Shown here one piece after another: positions 53,978 through 62,792 of a stretch of DNA of 64,000 nt. The position numbers and the translations under genes were made by a program. Origin of the DNA: JAEXOD01 sp043805435 (GTDB taxonomy: Bacteria > Bacteroidota > Ignavibacteria > Ignavibacteriales > Melioribacteraceae); contig JAZDHY010000069.1 of assembly GCA_043805435.1 (NCBI GenBank), positions 62,001-126,000 of the forward strand, written 5' to 3'. The notes under the pieces were generated by a model. It saw only the letters and a program-made list of their open reading frames with translations, was not told the origin of the DNA and did no database searches. The first letter of the stretch is position 1; each line of letters begins with the position of its first letter.

Positions 53978-55402
53978 TTACCCCAATTTCAACAGTGCCG
54001 CATTTTCAATATGATACGTATGCGGAAACATATCTACCGGTTTGGCTTTTATCAGCTTGTAACCGCCTTCAACCAGTAATTTAATATCGCGTGCTTGCGT
54101 TGTAGGATTACAGCTAACATAAACAATTCGTTTTGGTTTTAATTCCAATATATCTCTTACCGTTTGAGGATTCATTCCGCTTCTTGGCGGATCGGCAATA
54201 ATCACATCGGGCAATTCAATTTTTTCTTCTTTAATTTTATAGGTAAATGATTTATTTAAATCGACTTGAATAAGTTTAACGTTTTTTATTTTATTGCCTA
54301 AAATATTAATTTCACCGTCTTTAATGGCCGATTCAACTGTTTCAAATCCATATACTTTTTTTGCTTTATCCGAAATATATATAGATATTGTACCTGCCCC
54401 ACAAAACAGATCGTAAACAATTTCATCTTCTTTTATATCGGCATACTCAAATGCTGTTTTATAAAGCTTTTCGGCTTGGGAAGTATTAGTTTGGAAAAAA
54501 GAATTTGGACTGATTCTAAATTTAAATTTATCTATATAATCGTAAATAAAACCATCACCAAAATAAACCTTTTCGTAATCGCCAATTGCAATTTGTGCTT
54601 TTTTTGCATTAATATTATTAATTACAGTAGTAACTTCAGGACAAATTTTTAACAATTCGTTTGTATATTCAATCAATAATTTGTTGTTATCACTTGATGT
54701 AACCAAATTAATCATTACATCGCGCGTGTTAAATGAAGTTCTAATAACCAAATTACGTAAATAGCCTTCATGTGTATTGGTAGAATAAATTGGAATATTT
54801 CTCTGTTTAAAGAAATTTCGAGTAAAGTTTAATATTTTATTGCTTAATTCCGATTGCAAGAAACATTCGTCAATGTCCAAAACTTTGTCATACAATCCCG
54901 GAATGTGGAGTCCAAGCGCAAAATCTCTATCAATAATTTCAGCGTCATTAATTTCTTCTTTTGTCAACCAACGTTTAACAGCAAAGGAATATTCCATTTT
55001 ATTTCTATAAAAAAATATATTTTCGGCCCCAATTATACTTTCCATCTCAAAATCTTTAAATCCGCCAAGCCTTTCAAAAATATCTTTTACTTGTTCCGAT
55101 TTATAGTTTGTCTGCCCGACATAATTCATATCCTGCTGTTTGCAGCCTCCGCAATTAGAATGGAATTTACATTTTGGCTCAATCCTTAATTTCGATGAAA
55201 CTAATATTTTTTCTATTACCGCTTCGGCATAAGTTTTTTTAAATTTTGTTATCTTAGCTTCAATTTTATCACCTGGAAACGCACCATGAACAAAAACAAC
55301 AAATTTTTTATCATCATCTGCCGCGGTATTAATTTTGGCAATCCCTTTTCCTTCAAAAGCATAATCTGTAATTTCTAACTCTAAAATAGTACCTTTTTGC
55401 AA
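53978..55402 (-). CDS. rlmD: 23S rRNA (uracil-1939-C5)-methyltransferase RlmD/TrmA family
   Basis: A 474-residue protein. A TRAM RNA-binding domain is at about 1-60 (ITDYAFEGKGIAKINTAADD). The [4Fe-4S] cysteines are in EPKCKFHSNCGGCKQQDM (C-x5-C-x2-C). The SAM-dependent methyltransferase domain has DLFCGAGTISIYIS, then ADPPRSGMN (motif IV) and VYVSCNPTTQARD with the catalytic Cys. The Fe-S cluster and the TRAM domain separate RlmC/RlmD from TrmA. Whether U1939 or U747 is the target needs more than sequence. The next gene upstream (SAM methyltransferase) ends one base before this start. Confidence 0.92.
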   Translation of the reverse strand: MQKGTILELEITDYAFEGKGIAKINTAADDDKKFVVFVHGAFPGDKIEAKITKFKKTYAEAVIEKILVSSKLRIEPKCKFHSNCGGCKQQDMNYVGQTNYKSEQVKDIFERLGGFKDFEMESIIGAENIFFYRNKMEYSFAVKRWLTKEEINDAEIIDRDFALGLHIPGLYDKVLDIDECFLQSELSNKILNFTRNFFKQRNIPIYSTNTHEGYLRNLVIRTSFNTRDVMINLVTSSDNNKLLIEYTNELLKICPEVTTVINNINAKKAQIAIGDYEKVYFGDGFIYDYIDKFKFRISPNSFFQTNTSQAEKLYKTAFEYADIKEDEIVYDLFCGAGTISIYISDKAKKVYGFETVESAIKDGEINILGNKIKNVKLIQVDLNKSFTYKIKEEKIELPDVIIADPPRSGMNPQTVRDILELKPKRIVYVSCNPTTQARDIKLLVEGGYKLIKAKPVDMFPHTYHIENAALLKLG

Positions 55403-55403
55403 A

Positions 55404-56111
55404 TCATCCTCTTTTTAATAATAATGCATTAAAACCAATATGTTTTTCAGCATTAAATTTAACAAACAAATTAGATTCGTGACTAATTCTTTTTAATATT
55501 TTTTTATAATAACTCTGCTCGTTGGATTTTAATTCGTCTTTTGAATTATTAAGTTTTCTTTTGCATTGCGAATAATACTCGCGTAATGTATGTGTTAAAT
55601 CTTCGGATTTAATAAATTCAAATCCCAAATCACTATAATATTTAAGTAGTTCGTCGTAAAATATCGGCTCAATACCGGAGCTATAATAAGCTTCTTGTAA
55701 AAAAACAGGCAGTTCTTTTGTATTTGAAGTAATTTCGCCAACACACAAATAACCACCCGGTTTTAATATTTTTTTTATTTCTTTAATAATCTTTCTTCTG
55801 TTTTCCAATGAAATTGAAGCTTGGGCATAAACCAAATCAAACGTATTTGGCTCAAAATCGGTACGTTCATAATCCATTATTTTAACTTTAACCGATTCGT
55901 CTCCTTCTAAAATCATATTGGCATTTAATAAGGAATCAAAATCGGGCACAATTAGATAAACCGGTTTTTTGGTAGCAACAGCAAATCTCTGGGCTATTGG
56001 TTCACTAAACGTTCCTATTACAAGAACATCTAAATCTTCCAACTTTAAATTATCTTGCAAAAATCGTACTTGATTTTGAAGACCGGGCAAAAAAACTTCG
56101 TTATATTTCAT
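55404..56111 (-). CDS. Class I SAM-dependent methyltransferase
   Basis: A 235-residue protein with a Rossmann methyltransferase fold. Motif I region is LDVLVIGTFSEPIAQRFA, which lacks the usual GxGxG and has VIGTFS instead. Acidic residue PDFDSLL ends strand 2, motif IV is FDLVYAQASISL and the motif V region is IKKILKPGGYLCVGEI. It resembles UbiE/methyltransf_11-type enzymes. Substrate unknown. It sits between the export genes and rlmD, 13 bases after the TolC-like gene, and is probably cotranscribed with them. Confidence 0.78.
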   Translation of the reverse strand: MKYNEVFLPGLQNQVRFLQDNLKLEDLDVLVIGTFSEPIAQRFAVATKKPVYLIVPDFDSLLNANMILEGDESVKVKIMDYERTDFEPNTFDLVYAQASISLENRRKIIKEIKKILKPGGYLCVGEITSNTKELPVFLQEAYYSSGIEPIFYDELLKYYSDLGFEFIKSEDLTHTLREYYSQCKRKLNNSKDELKSNEQSYYKKILKRISHESNLFVKFNAEKHIGFNALLLKRG

Positions 56112-56124
56112 TATTTTTCTTTTT

Positions 56125-57558
56125 TTAATATTTAATAAATGTTTTTCGTTCTAAATTAGCAACTGCAATATTATAATCAATTAAAGCACTTAAACTATTT
56201 AATTTAGCATCGGTTAAGCGCAATTGCATCTGGGATAAATCGAAACTTGTAATAGTTCCGGTTTTAAATCTTTCTAACGATATATTGTAACTTTTTTCGG
56301 CAACTTCAACAGATCTGCTTAAAACTTCAACTCTTGCTTTTGCCGATTTTATTCTATTTACTGCAGAACCAATTTCATTAATAATTGATTCCTTTAAATT
56401 GTTTCTATTTAATTCCTGTAATTTATAATTAGCTTCGGCCGCTTCAACTTCGCGGCTATTTTGTCCCCAATCCCAAACAGGCACCGAAACAGTTAAAACA
56501 ACACTACGCGTATCGGCAAAATTATTAAATATTTTATCAAACTCCGAATCATTTTTATTAATACCGTAATTTGCAACTAAATTTGCTTTAATGGTTCTTT
56601 TGGAATCAACTTCATCAATATTTAAGCCGCTTAAATAAATTTCATCATCCGAATTCAAATAATCGGGTCTGTTTTTTAACGCACTTTCAATTGCTTCTTC
56701 TAAATCTATTTGAACTGTAACAAATTTAAGGTCTGCTTCAATATCAAAGTCATCGCTTAATGGCAGCCCAATTAAAAGTTTAAAGTTATTTTTTTCTTCC
56801 TGATAATTATTTTGAACATTTAATAGTTCGTTTTTTGCAGTAGCTAAATCAACTTCTAATTGAAGAGCTTCTACTTCGGCAATTAATCCTGCTTTTAGTT
56901 TGTTAGCAGCAGTGTTATACGATTCTTCTGTTTGATTTACTTTTTCGGTAGTAATTTCAGCATTCTTTTTTAACTGAAATAATCTAAAAAAACTAGAAGT
57001 TACCTGATAAATAATATCTTTTTCGGTCTGGCTGTAATTACGCTGAGTTTTTTTTAAATTTAACTCGGCACGTTCTAAATTAGCCTTTTGTGAATTAAAA
57101 GTAAATAAAGGCTGTTGCAGACGAATACTTAAATTAGAAAAATAATCTTTTGTTTTTGGCGTATTATCACTAAACTGCTCTCGACCAAACATACTACCCA
57201 CAACAGAAAAAGTACCGTTTGTGAATATTATGGGCTGATTAATATATAATCTTCCTTCTAACGTTGTGTAACCAACCGAATAAAATTGTTCGCTTCCCGT
57301 TGTTGTATTAAATTTACTTGCCAAACTTCGGTTATAATCCGGTAAATCAAACTCAAGATCCACAGAAGACATAAGACCAAGTTTTGCAGCTTCTAGACTT
57401 TTTTCTGAATTTATTAGTGAAAATTTTGCCGATTTAACATTGTAGCTTTCACCAAGTGCTATATCAATAGCATCCGTCAATTTTAACACTTGTTGCGAAG
57501 ATACACAATTATTAATTAAAAGAAAGAATATTATTATCAAAAAACTTTTTTTATACAT
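56125..57558 (-). CDS. TolC-family outer-membrane efflux protein
   Basis: A 477-residue protein with a signal peptide (LLINNCVSSQ) and the duplicated coiled-coil/OEP architecture. N-terminal repeat: LKLTDAIDIALGESYNVKSA, then long helical pairs. Second repeat: LEEAIESALKNRPDYLNSDD, then SVPVWDWGQNSREVEAAEANYK and SLERFKTGTITSFDLSQMQLRL, with the typical ..FKxGxIt..DLxxaq.. motif. TolC-family trimers form the outer-membrane channel of MacAB- or RND-type exporters. It follows the permease gene by 37 bases. Confidence 0.9.
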   Translation of the reverse strand: MYKKSFLIIIFFLLINNCVSSQQVLKLTDAIDIALGESYNVKSAKFSLINSEKSLEAAKLGLMSSVDLEFDLPDYNRSLASKFNTTTGSEQFYSVGYTTLEGRLYINQPIIFTNGTFSVVGSMFGREQFSDNTPKTKDYFSNLSIRLQQPLFTFNSQKANLERAELNLKKTQRNYSQTEKDIIYQVTSSFFRLFQLKKNAEITTEKVNQTEESYNTAANKLKAGLIAEVEALQLEVDLATAKNELLNVQNNYQEEKNNFKLLIGLPLSDDFDIEADLKFVTVQIDLEEAIESALKNRPDYLNSDDEIYLSGLNIDEVDSKRTIKANLVANYGINKNDSEFDKIFNNFADTRSVVLTVSVPVWDWGQNSREVEAAEANYKLQELNRNNLKESIINEIGSAVNRIKSAKARVEVLSRSVEVAEKSYNISLERFKTGTITSFDLSQMQLRLTDAKLNSLSALIDYNIAVANLERKTFIKY

Positions 57559-57595
57559 TTATCACCTCGTATAGGATATACAATAATTAAGCACA

Positions 57596-58894
57596 TTACT
57601 CATAGCGTAACGATTCGATTGGGTCTTTATCAGCGGCTTTTTTTGCCGGATAAATCCCAAAAATCAATCCAACACAAACAGAAACAACAAATGCCAGTAT
57701 AACAGAAAAAGGAGTAATAATTGTCCTCCATTCCGCATAACTTGTTATTACAGAAGTTAAGATGTATCCCGTTATAATTCCTAACAAACCACCCACAATA
57801 CTTATAATTACCGCTTCATACATAAATTGCCCCAACACATCATTGCGTGTTGCGCCAATTGCCCGCCTAATTCCAATCTCTCTGGTTCTTTCTAAAATAT
57901 TGGCAAGCATAATATTCATAATTCCTATTCCGCCAACCAATAAAGAAATACCTGCTATTGCACCCATAACAACATTAAATATTTTTTGGGTTTTTTGCTT
58001 TTGGGCAAGCAATTGTTCGGGAATAACAACCTCATAATCAATTGTGCCATAATGTTTGCGATATAAAATTCGTCCTATCAAAACAGCAGTTTCCTGTACC
58101 GATTTTCCCTCTTTAACTTTTACAGTAAGCTGAGTAATAGCTTTTCTATCAATAACATTTACCGACTGGTTGTCTCCAAAATAGAAAAAGAAACCACTCA
58201 TCGATTCCTCTTCTTTTTTTGGTTTTTCAATTTTATAACTCATTGTAGTTATAGGGACATATATATCGCCATTAAAATCGCGCAGGCCTAATTTATCCAT
58301 TCCAACCGAAGAAATATTTTTGGATGCCAAAACTCCTATTATGCTGAACCAGGTAGTACCGATTTTAATTTTTTTACCAATCGGGTCTTCAAACTTAAAC
58401 AATTTATCTTTAATGCCGTAACCTATTACACAAACAGGCGAATAATTATCCATATGCGGTTTTTGAAAAAAAGAACCCAAATACAACTGCGAGTTAAAAG
58501 TTTGCGGATAATTTTCTGTTGTGCCAATTATTTTTGTTTCCAAAAATTCCGACTTATACCTTACCTGCAGCTCATATTCCAACTGTGGTGTAACCGATTC
58601 GACAAAAGGATTAATCAAACTGATTGAATTAGCATCTTTAAGATTAAGCCCGGGTGAAAAAGATGCTTTTTTATTGTTGCTGCTTTTTGGTATTTTTTTT
58701 TGGTTGATAATAATATTGTTTGTGCCAAGCAATTCAATTTGTTCTAAAGTTTCCTGACGCGCACCTTCTCCAATTGAAAGCATTGCAATAACTGCACCCA
58801 CACCAAAAATAATTCCCAACATGGTTAATGAAGTGCGTAATTTATTTGACCTTAATTCTGTCAAGCCTATTTTAAAATTTTCAATCTTTTTCAT
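57596..58894 (-). CDS. MacB/FtsX-type ABC transporter permease (no ATPase domain)
   Basis: A 432-residue protein. The N-terminal membrane helix (LTMLGIIFGVGAVIAMLSIG) precedes a periplasmic MacB_PCD-like domain (about 45-285). The FtsX permease domain (about 310-425) has the characteristic VGGIGIMNIMLANILERTREIGIRRAIGA-like block (split here: VGGIGIMNIMLANILERTR and EIGIRRAIGATRNDV) and two final helices. Full MacB has an ATP-binding domain at the N-terminus. Here it is absent, and no ATPase gene is in the operon visible. It lies five bases after the adaptor gene. Exported substrate unknown. Confidence 0.88.
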   Translation of the reverse strand: MKKIENFKIGLTELRSNKLRTSLTMLGIIFGVGAVIAMLSIGEGARQETLEQIELLGTNNIIINQKKIPKSSNNKKASFSPGLNLKDANSISLINPFVESVTPQLEYELQVRYKSEFLETKIIGTTENYPQTFNSQLYLGSFFQKPHMDNYSPVCVIGYGIKDKLFKFEDPIGKKIKIGTTWFSIIGVLASKNISSVGMDKLGLRDFNGDIYVPITTMSYKIEKPKKEEESMSGFFFYFGDNQSVNVIDRKAITQLTVKVKEGKSVQETAVLIGRILYRKHYGTIDYEVVIPEQLLAQKQKTQKIFNVVMGAIAGISLLVGGIGIMNIMLANILERTREIGIRRAIGATRNDVLGQFMYEAVIISIVGGLLGIITGYILTSVITSYAEWRTIITPFSVILAFVVSVCVGLIFGIYPAKKAADKDPIESLRYE

Positions 58895-58899
58895 AACTT

Positions 58900-60264
58900 T
58901 TAATTTGGGATTCCGGAATTGTTTTTATTAGGTACATCGTTTTCTGTTGAAATAACTGTCGGATCGCGTAATAGAATAACGTCACCATTTTTAATGCCTT
59001 TTTTTATTACAACAAAATCTTCACTTTTTTCACCAATTTCTACAGATTTTTCATCGTACGAAGAGCCGTCTTTAACATAAACAACTTTTTTCCCTTTTTT
59101 TTCAAAAACCCCTTCTTGGGGAATATAAATAACATTGGGTATTTCATTCATAACAATCTTATTTGATGTAGTCATACCCGGTTTTAGAATTTTTGAACGC
59201 CCGTTAATATCCACAGATATTTCAAAAACCTTTATATTGGGGTCGTTCCCTTTTTGTTTTCCCAAAGAAGCAACGGTACCTATACTGCCTGTAAATGTGC
59301 TATCCTGAAAAGCGTCAAGCTTAACTATTACTTTATTTCCGTTTTTTACTTTACTTACATCAACTTCGTTAACAGTTGTTAAACTTTGCATAGATGAAAG
59401 ATCGGGAAGCGTTACAATAGTTGCACCACCCCAGGGAGTATCGCCAATAGCATATTTTCTTCCATCGTTGGACCAGTTAGAACTATAAACGACCAATCCT
59501 TCGGCAGGCGCTGTTAAAGTTAACGCATCCAAGTCCCTTTTTGCATCCGTTAGGTCATTATTCCTTTGTTTAATTTCAATATCCATTTTTTTAAGTTCTG
59601 AACCTTGTATGATTTTTTTAGATTCAAATTCTTGTTTGGTCTGCAAATAGCTTAATTCGTTTTTTTGATGATTAAGTTTTGCTTCGCGCTGTTTAACGTC
59701 TGCCTCAAATTTCATCTGTTCCAAATTAAGTTTACTAAGTTCATAGCTTAATTCTGCACTTTTTAATTGCGACTGCATTTGAGCATCAGAAGACATGTGA
59801 TTTGCCAATAATTTGTCTTTATCGCTTAAAGCTATTTCCAACTTTGATTCCTCTTCCTGCACTTTAGCTAAAGCTTCCGTGGGATCAAATTTTACCAAAA
59901 CATCACCTGCTTTAACATACTGTCCTTCGGGTATTAAATAAACTATTTTTAATGTACCTCTTATCCTGGGAGCTGATACAGTTAACGAATTTTTGGCCAT
60001 CAATTCACCGCTTTCCGTTAAAGTAACTAAAAATTGTCCGCGTTTGGCTGTATATTCGGGTATTTCATCTCCACTAACCGCACTGCTTTTAAATGTATAA
60101 ACCACAAAAGCAATTATTATTATAAGCAGTCCTGCCAAAAAATATTTATTTCTTAAAAATTTTGGGACTTTGTATTTTTCCAACAAAGCCAATTTTACAT
60201 CAATAGCATTCAAAAAGGATTTTACTTTTATTATTCCTTTTTGTTTAATCTTATTATTGTTCAT
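58900..60264 (-). CDS. MacA/HlyD-type periplasmic adaptor protein
   Basis: A 454-residue membrane-fusion protein. I choose ATG 60262-60264, as AGGA lies six bases before it; ATG 60267 is equally in frame. One N-terminal membrane helix (FLAGLLIIIIAFVVYTF) is followed by a lipoyl/barrel-sandwich half (GQYVKAGDVLVKFDPTEAL), a long coiled coil (about 120-235) and the second barrel half (TAPAEGLVVYSSNWSNDGRK). Beta-barrel and membrane-proximal domains (KNGNKVIVKLDAFQDSTFTG, then ILKPGMTTSNKIVMNE) complete it. It bridges the FtsX-type permease and the TolC-like protein encoded next, forming a tripartite exporter. Confidence 0.88.
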   Translation of the reverse strand: MNNNKIKQKGIIKVKSFLNAIDVKLALLEKYKVPKFLRNKYFLAGLLIIIIAFVVYTFKSSAVSGDEIPEYTAKRGQFLVTLTESGELMAKNSLTVSAPRIRGTLKIVYLIPEGQYVKAGDVLVKFDPTEALAKVQEEESKLEIALSDKDKLLANHMSSDAQMQSQLKSAELSYELSKLNLEQMKFEADVKQREAKLNHQKNELSYLQTKQEFESKKIIQGSELKKMDIEIKQRNNDLTDAKRDLDALTLTAPAEGLVVYSSNWSNDGRKYAIGDTPWGGATIVTLPDLSSMQSLTTVNEVDVSKVKNGNKVIVKLDAFQDSTFTGSIGTVASLGKQKGNDPNIKVFEISVDINGRSKILKPGMTTSNKIVMNEIPNVIYIPQEGVFEKKGKKVVYVKDGSSYDEKSVEIGEKSEDFVVIKKGIKNGDVILLRDPTVISTENDVPNKNNSGIPN

Positions 60265-60422
60265 CATGTGTCCTACCAAATTTTTATCTGTTTAGTATTT
60301 TTTTGACCAAGGTTTAAATTTATTGGAAATATAATTTAAATGATAGTGAAATAATGTTCTCTATATCAATTTATTATAATTATTTGTAGTTTAAAATACT
60401 TAAACTATAAATAATTCAATTT

Positions 60423-61562
60423 ATGAATCTATTTTTGCATGCAATTTTTCTTTTTTTTGTTTGCGGTAATATTTTCCCACAAACTACCCGCTTTGATTCC
60501 CTAATATCTTCCGGAATTAATCAGATTTATAGCATCAATTTTAATGATGCCGAAAAAACTTTTTTAATTGTTGAAAAAGAATACCCAAATCATCCGGCCG
60601 GTAAATTTTTTGACGCAATGATTATTTGGTGGAAAATTATGCTCGAGTTGGATAATAAATATTATGATGACACATTATATTTAAAATTGGGAGAAGTGAT
60701 TGATTTTTGTGATGAACTTTTGGATAAAAATTCCAACAATGTTGACGCTGTTTTTTTTAAAGGCGGTGCTTTGGGATTTAGGGGAAGATTATTAGCTTAT
60801 CGTGAAAGTTGGTTTAAAGCCGCCATGGATGGTAAAGAGGCATTGCCTTTAGTAAAAAGGACTTACGAATTGGATCACTCAAATGTTGATGTGCAGCTTG
60901 GGTTTGGAATTTATAACTATTACATAGATATTATTCCACAAAAATATCCTGCTACTAAAGCACTGTTACTGTTTTTCCCAAAAGGTGATAAAGAAAAAGG
61001 ACTTAAACAACTAAATCATGTTGCCGCTAGTGGTAAATATACACAAATTGAAGCCAAATATTTTTTATGCGGTATTTATTATCAGTACGAACATAATTTT
61101 GATGCCGCACTTTCAATAATAACCGAACTTTGTTTTTCTTTTCCAAACAATCCGGCATTTCAAAAATACAGGGGCAGGGTTCTAAATGCTCAAAAAAAAT
61201 ATATCGAATCTGAAAAACTATACAAAGATATATTAAATAAATGCAGCTTAAACTATTCAGGTTATAATAAAAATATTAAACGCGAGGCTAATTATTATTT
61301 GGGTTATATTAATTTTACCAATAAAAAATATACAGAAGCAATTCCATATTTGGAAGAAAGTAAAAACTTATCTTTACAAATGGATAAATATAAAGATACC
61401 GATCTCAAAATAAATTCAATTTTGCATTTAGCAATGTGCTATGATACTCAAAACGATACTAAAAAATCAGCACTATTATATAATTTAGTTTTAGATATGG
61501 ATGATAAAAACAATTCCCATAAAAAAGCTGAAAAATACTTAGGAACTCCATTCAAACCCTAA
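60423..61562 (+). CDS. Secreted TPR-repeat protein
   Basis: A 379-residue protein. The signal peptide is MNLFLHAIFLFFVCGNIFPQ. Helical TPR-like pairs follow: INFNDAEKTFLIVEKEYPNH, then VQLGFGIYNYYIDI and FDAALSIITELCFSFPNNPA (a canonical TPR), then YIESEKLYKDILNKCS and TEAIPYLEESKNLS. No enzymatic domain. It is divergently placed from the adaptor gene and converges on porQ. Probable scaffold role in the periplasm. I do not recognise a more precise family. Confidence 0.78.
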   Translation: MNLFLHAIFLFFVCGNIFPQTTRFDSLISSGINQIYSINFNDAEKTFLIVEKEYPNHPAGKFFDAMIIWWKIMLELDNKYYDDTLYLKLGEVIDFCDELLDKNSNNVDAVFFKGGALGFRGRLLAYRESWFKAAMDGKEALPLVKRTYELDHSNVDVQLGFGIYNYYIDIIPQKYPATKALLLFFPKGDKEKGLKQLNHVAASGKYTQIEAKYFLCGIYYQYEHNFDAALSIITELCFSFPNNPAFQKYRGRVLNAQKKYIESEKLYKDILNKCSLNYSGYNKNIKREANYYLGYINFTNKKYTEAIPYLEESKNLSLQMDKYKDTDLKINSILHLAMCYDTQNDTKKSALLYNLVLDMDDKNNSHKKAEKYLGTPFKP

Positions 61563-61577
61563 CAGGCAATTTTATTA

Positions 61578-62513
61578 TTATAAAAATGTCGTCGAAATCC
61601 CTATTCTATGCATTCCGCCAACTTCACCAAGTGACGAAAAAGCGTAATCAAATTTATAATCACCTATTGTAAGACCAAGACCAATACTAATACCCGCAAT
61701 GCCTGTTGATGAACCAATTTTAAGATCTTTCCTGCGTGCATTATCATAACCGACTCTAATTTTTATAGGTTTGCTTAATTTAATTTCACTTCCAACTACA
61801 AACTGCTGAAACCGTTTTGAAAAAGTATCATACTTGTCGTTTAACTTATTAAAAGAAATAGAAAAAGTAAAGGGCGTATGATCAAGTTCTTTAGACACTC
61901 CAAAACGAACATCTAACGGCAAGTCTTCTTTTTTATCATAATATGATGAAAGTTGAGTACCGCAATTTAATACTGCAAATCCAAAAGCCCATTTTTTATT
62001 AGGAATTAAATATTGCAATCCAAGATCCAAAGCCAAGCCGGATGAAGATTTAGTATCAATACTTGAATAAATAAATTTAATATTTGATCCATAATAAAAA
62101 TTATCGGCTAATTTACCTGCATAACCAACCAAAAACGCAATATCTCCTGCACCAAACTCGCCGGTACGATTGCCAAATTGGTCTGCTTTGTCAAACGAAC
62201 CATAATTTATATATGTTATGCCGGCTGAAAAACGTCCCCAATCTTTAATTTCCATAGATCCGGCAATACTTGCCGAATTAATATCTAACACATGTTTTAA
62301 AAACGAAAAGGAAACAGGATTGTTTTCTAAAGTAGCTATTCCTGCGGGATTATAAAACATTACGTTTGGATCGTCATAATTTGCCACAAAACTACCAGCC
62401 ATTGCGGCGGCACGCGGACTTGCATCCAATCTTAAAAACTCGTAAATATTTTGTGCAAAAGCACTATTTGAAACAAATATAATAAAAATTATTAAATATT
62501 TTTTTATGTTCAT
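61578..62513 (-). CDS. porQ: T9SS protein PorQ
   Basis: A 311-residue protein read from ATG 62513, with GAGGA four bases before it. A signal peptide (MNIKKYLIIFIIFVSNSAFA) is followed by the PorQ N-terminus: YEFLRLDASPRAAAMAGSFV, then DDPNVMFYNPAGIATLENNP. The barrel-like remainder ends FRIGISTTFL-like (MHRIGISTTFL). The pattern is closer to PorQ than to PorV because of the short length and of the VANYDDPNVMFYNPAG block. PorQ and PorV together with PorU and PorZ form the attachment complex that anchors T9SS cargo. Its presence fits the five T9SS cargo proteins in this window. Confidence 0.85.
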   Translation of the reverse strand: MNIKKYLIIFIIFVSNSAFAQNIYEFLRLDASPRAAAMAGSFVANYDDPNVMFYNPAGIATLENNPVSFSFLKHVLDINSASIAGSMEIKDWGRFSAGITYINYGSFDKADQFGNRTGEFGAGDIAFLVGYAGKLADNFYYGSNIKFIYSSIDTKSSSGLALDLGLQYLIPNKKWAFGFAVLNCGTQLSSYYDKKEDLPLDVRFGVSKELDHTPFTFSISFNKLNDKYDTFSKRFQQFVVGSEIKLSKPIKIRVGYDNARRKDLKIGSSTGIAGISIGLGLTIGDYKFDYAFSSLGEVGGMHRIGISTTFL

Positions 62514-62792
62514 AAAATCCTCAATTTTCAAACTAAATTTTAAACATATAAAATGATAAAGACAAGCCAATATTTAATACAAATATACGGATTTTGCATA
62601 CTAAATTAAAATTTAATATAAATCTTTTATTTTTTTGTTAATCCCATCAAATTTTTATTAAAATCATTAGTTTGTTAAAGTTAAAAATGATATTATTTAA
62701 TAAAATAAATACTGCATATATTTGTTTTTTTCAATATATTATCAACAACAAATAAATATGCTCCCCTTAATAACAAAATGCGGTGTTTGAAA

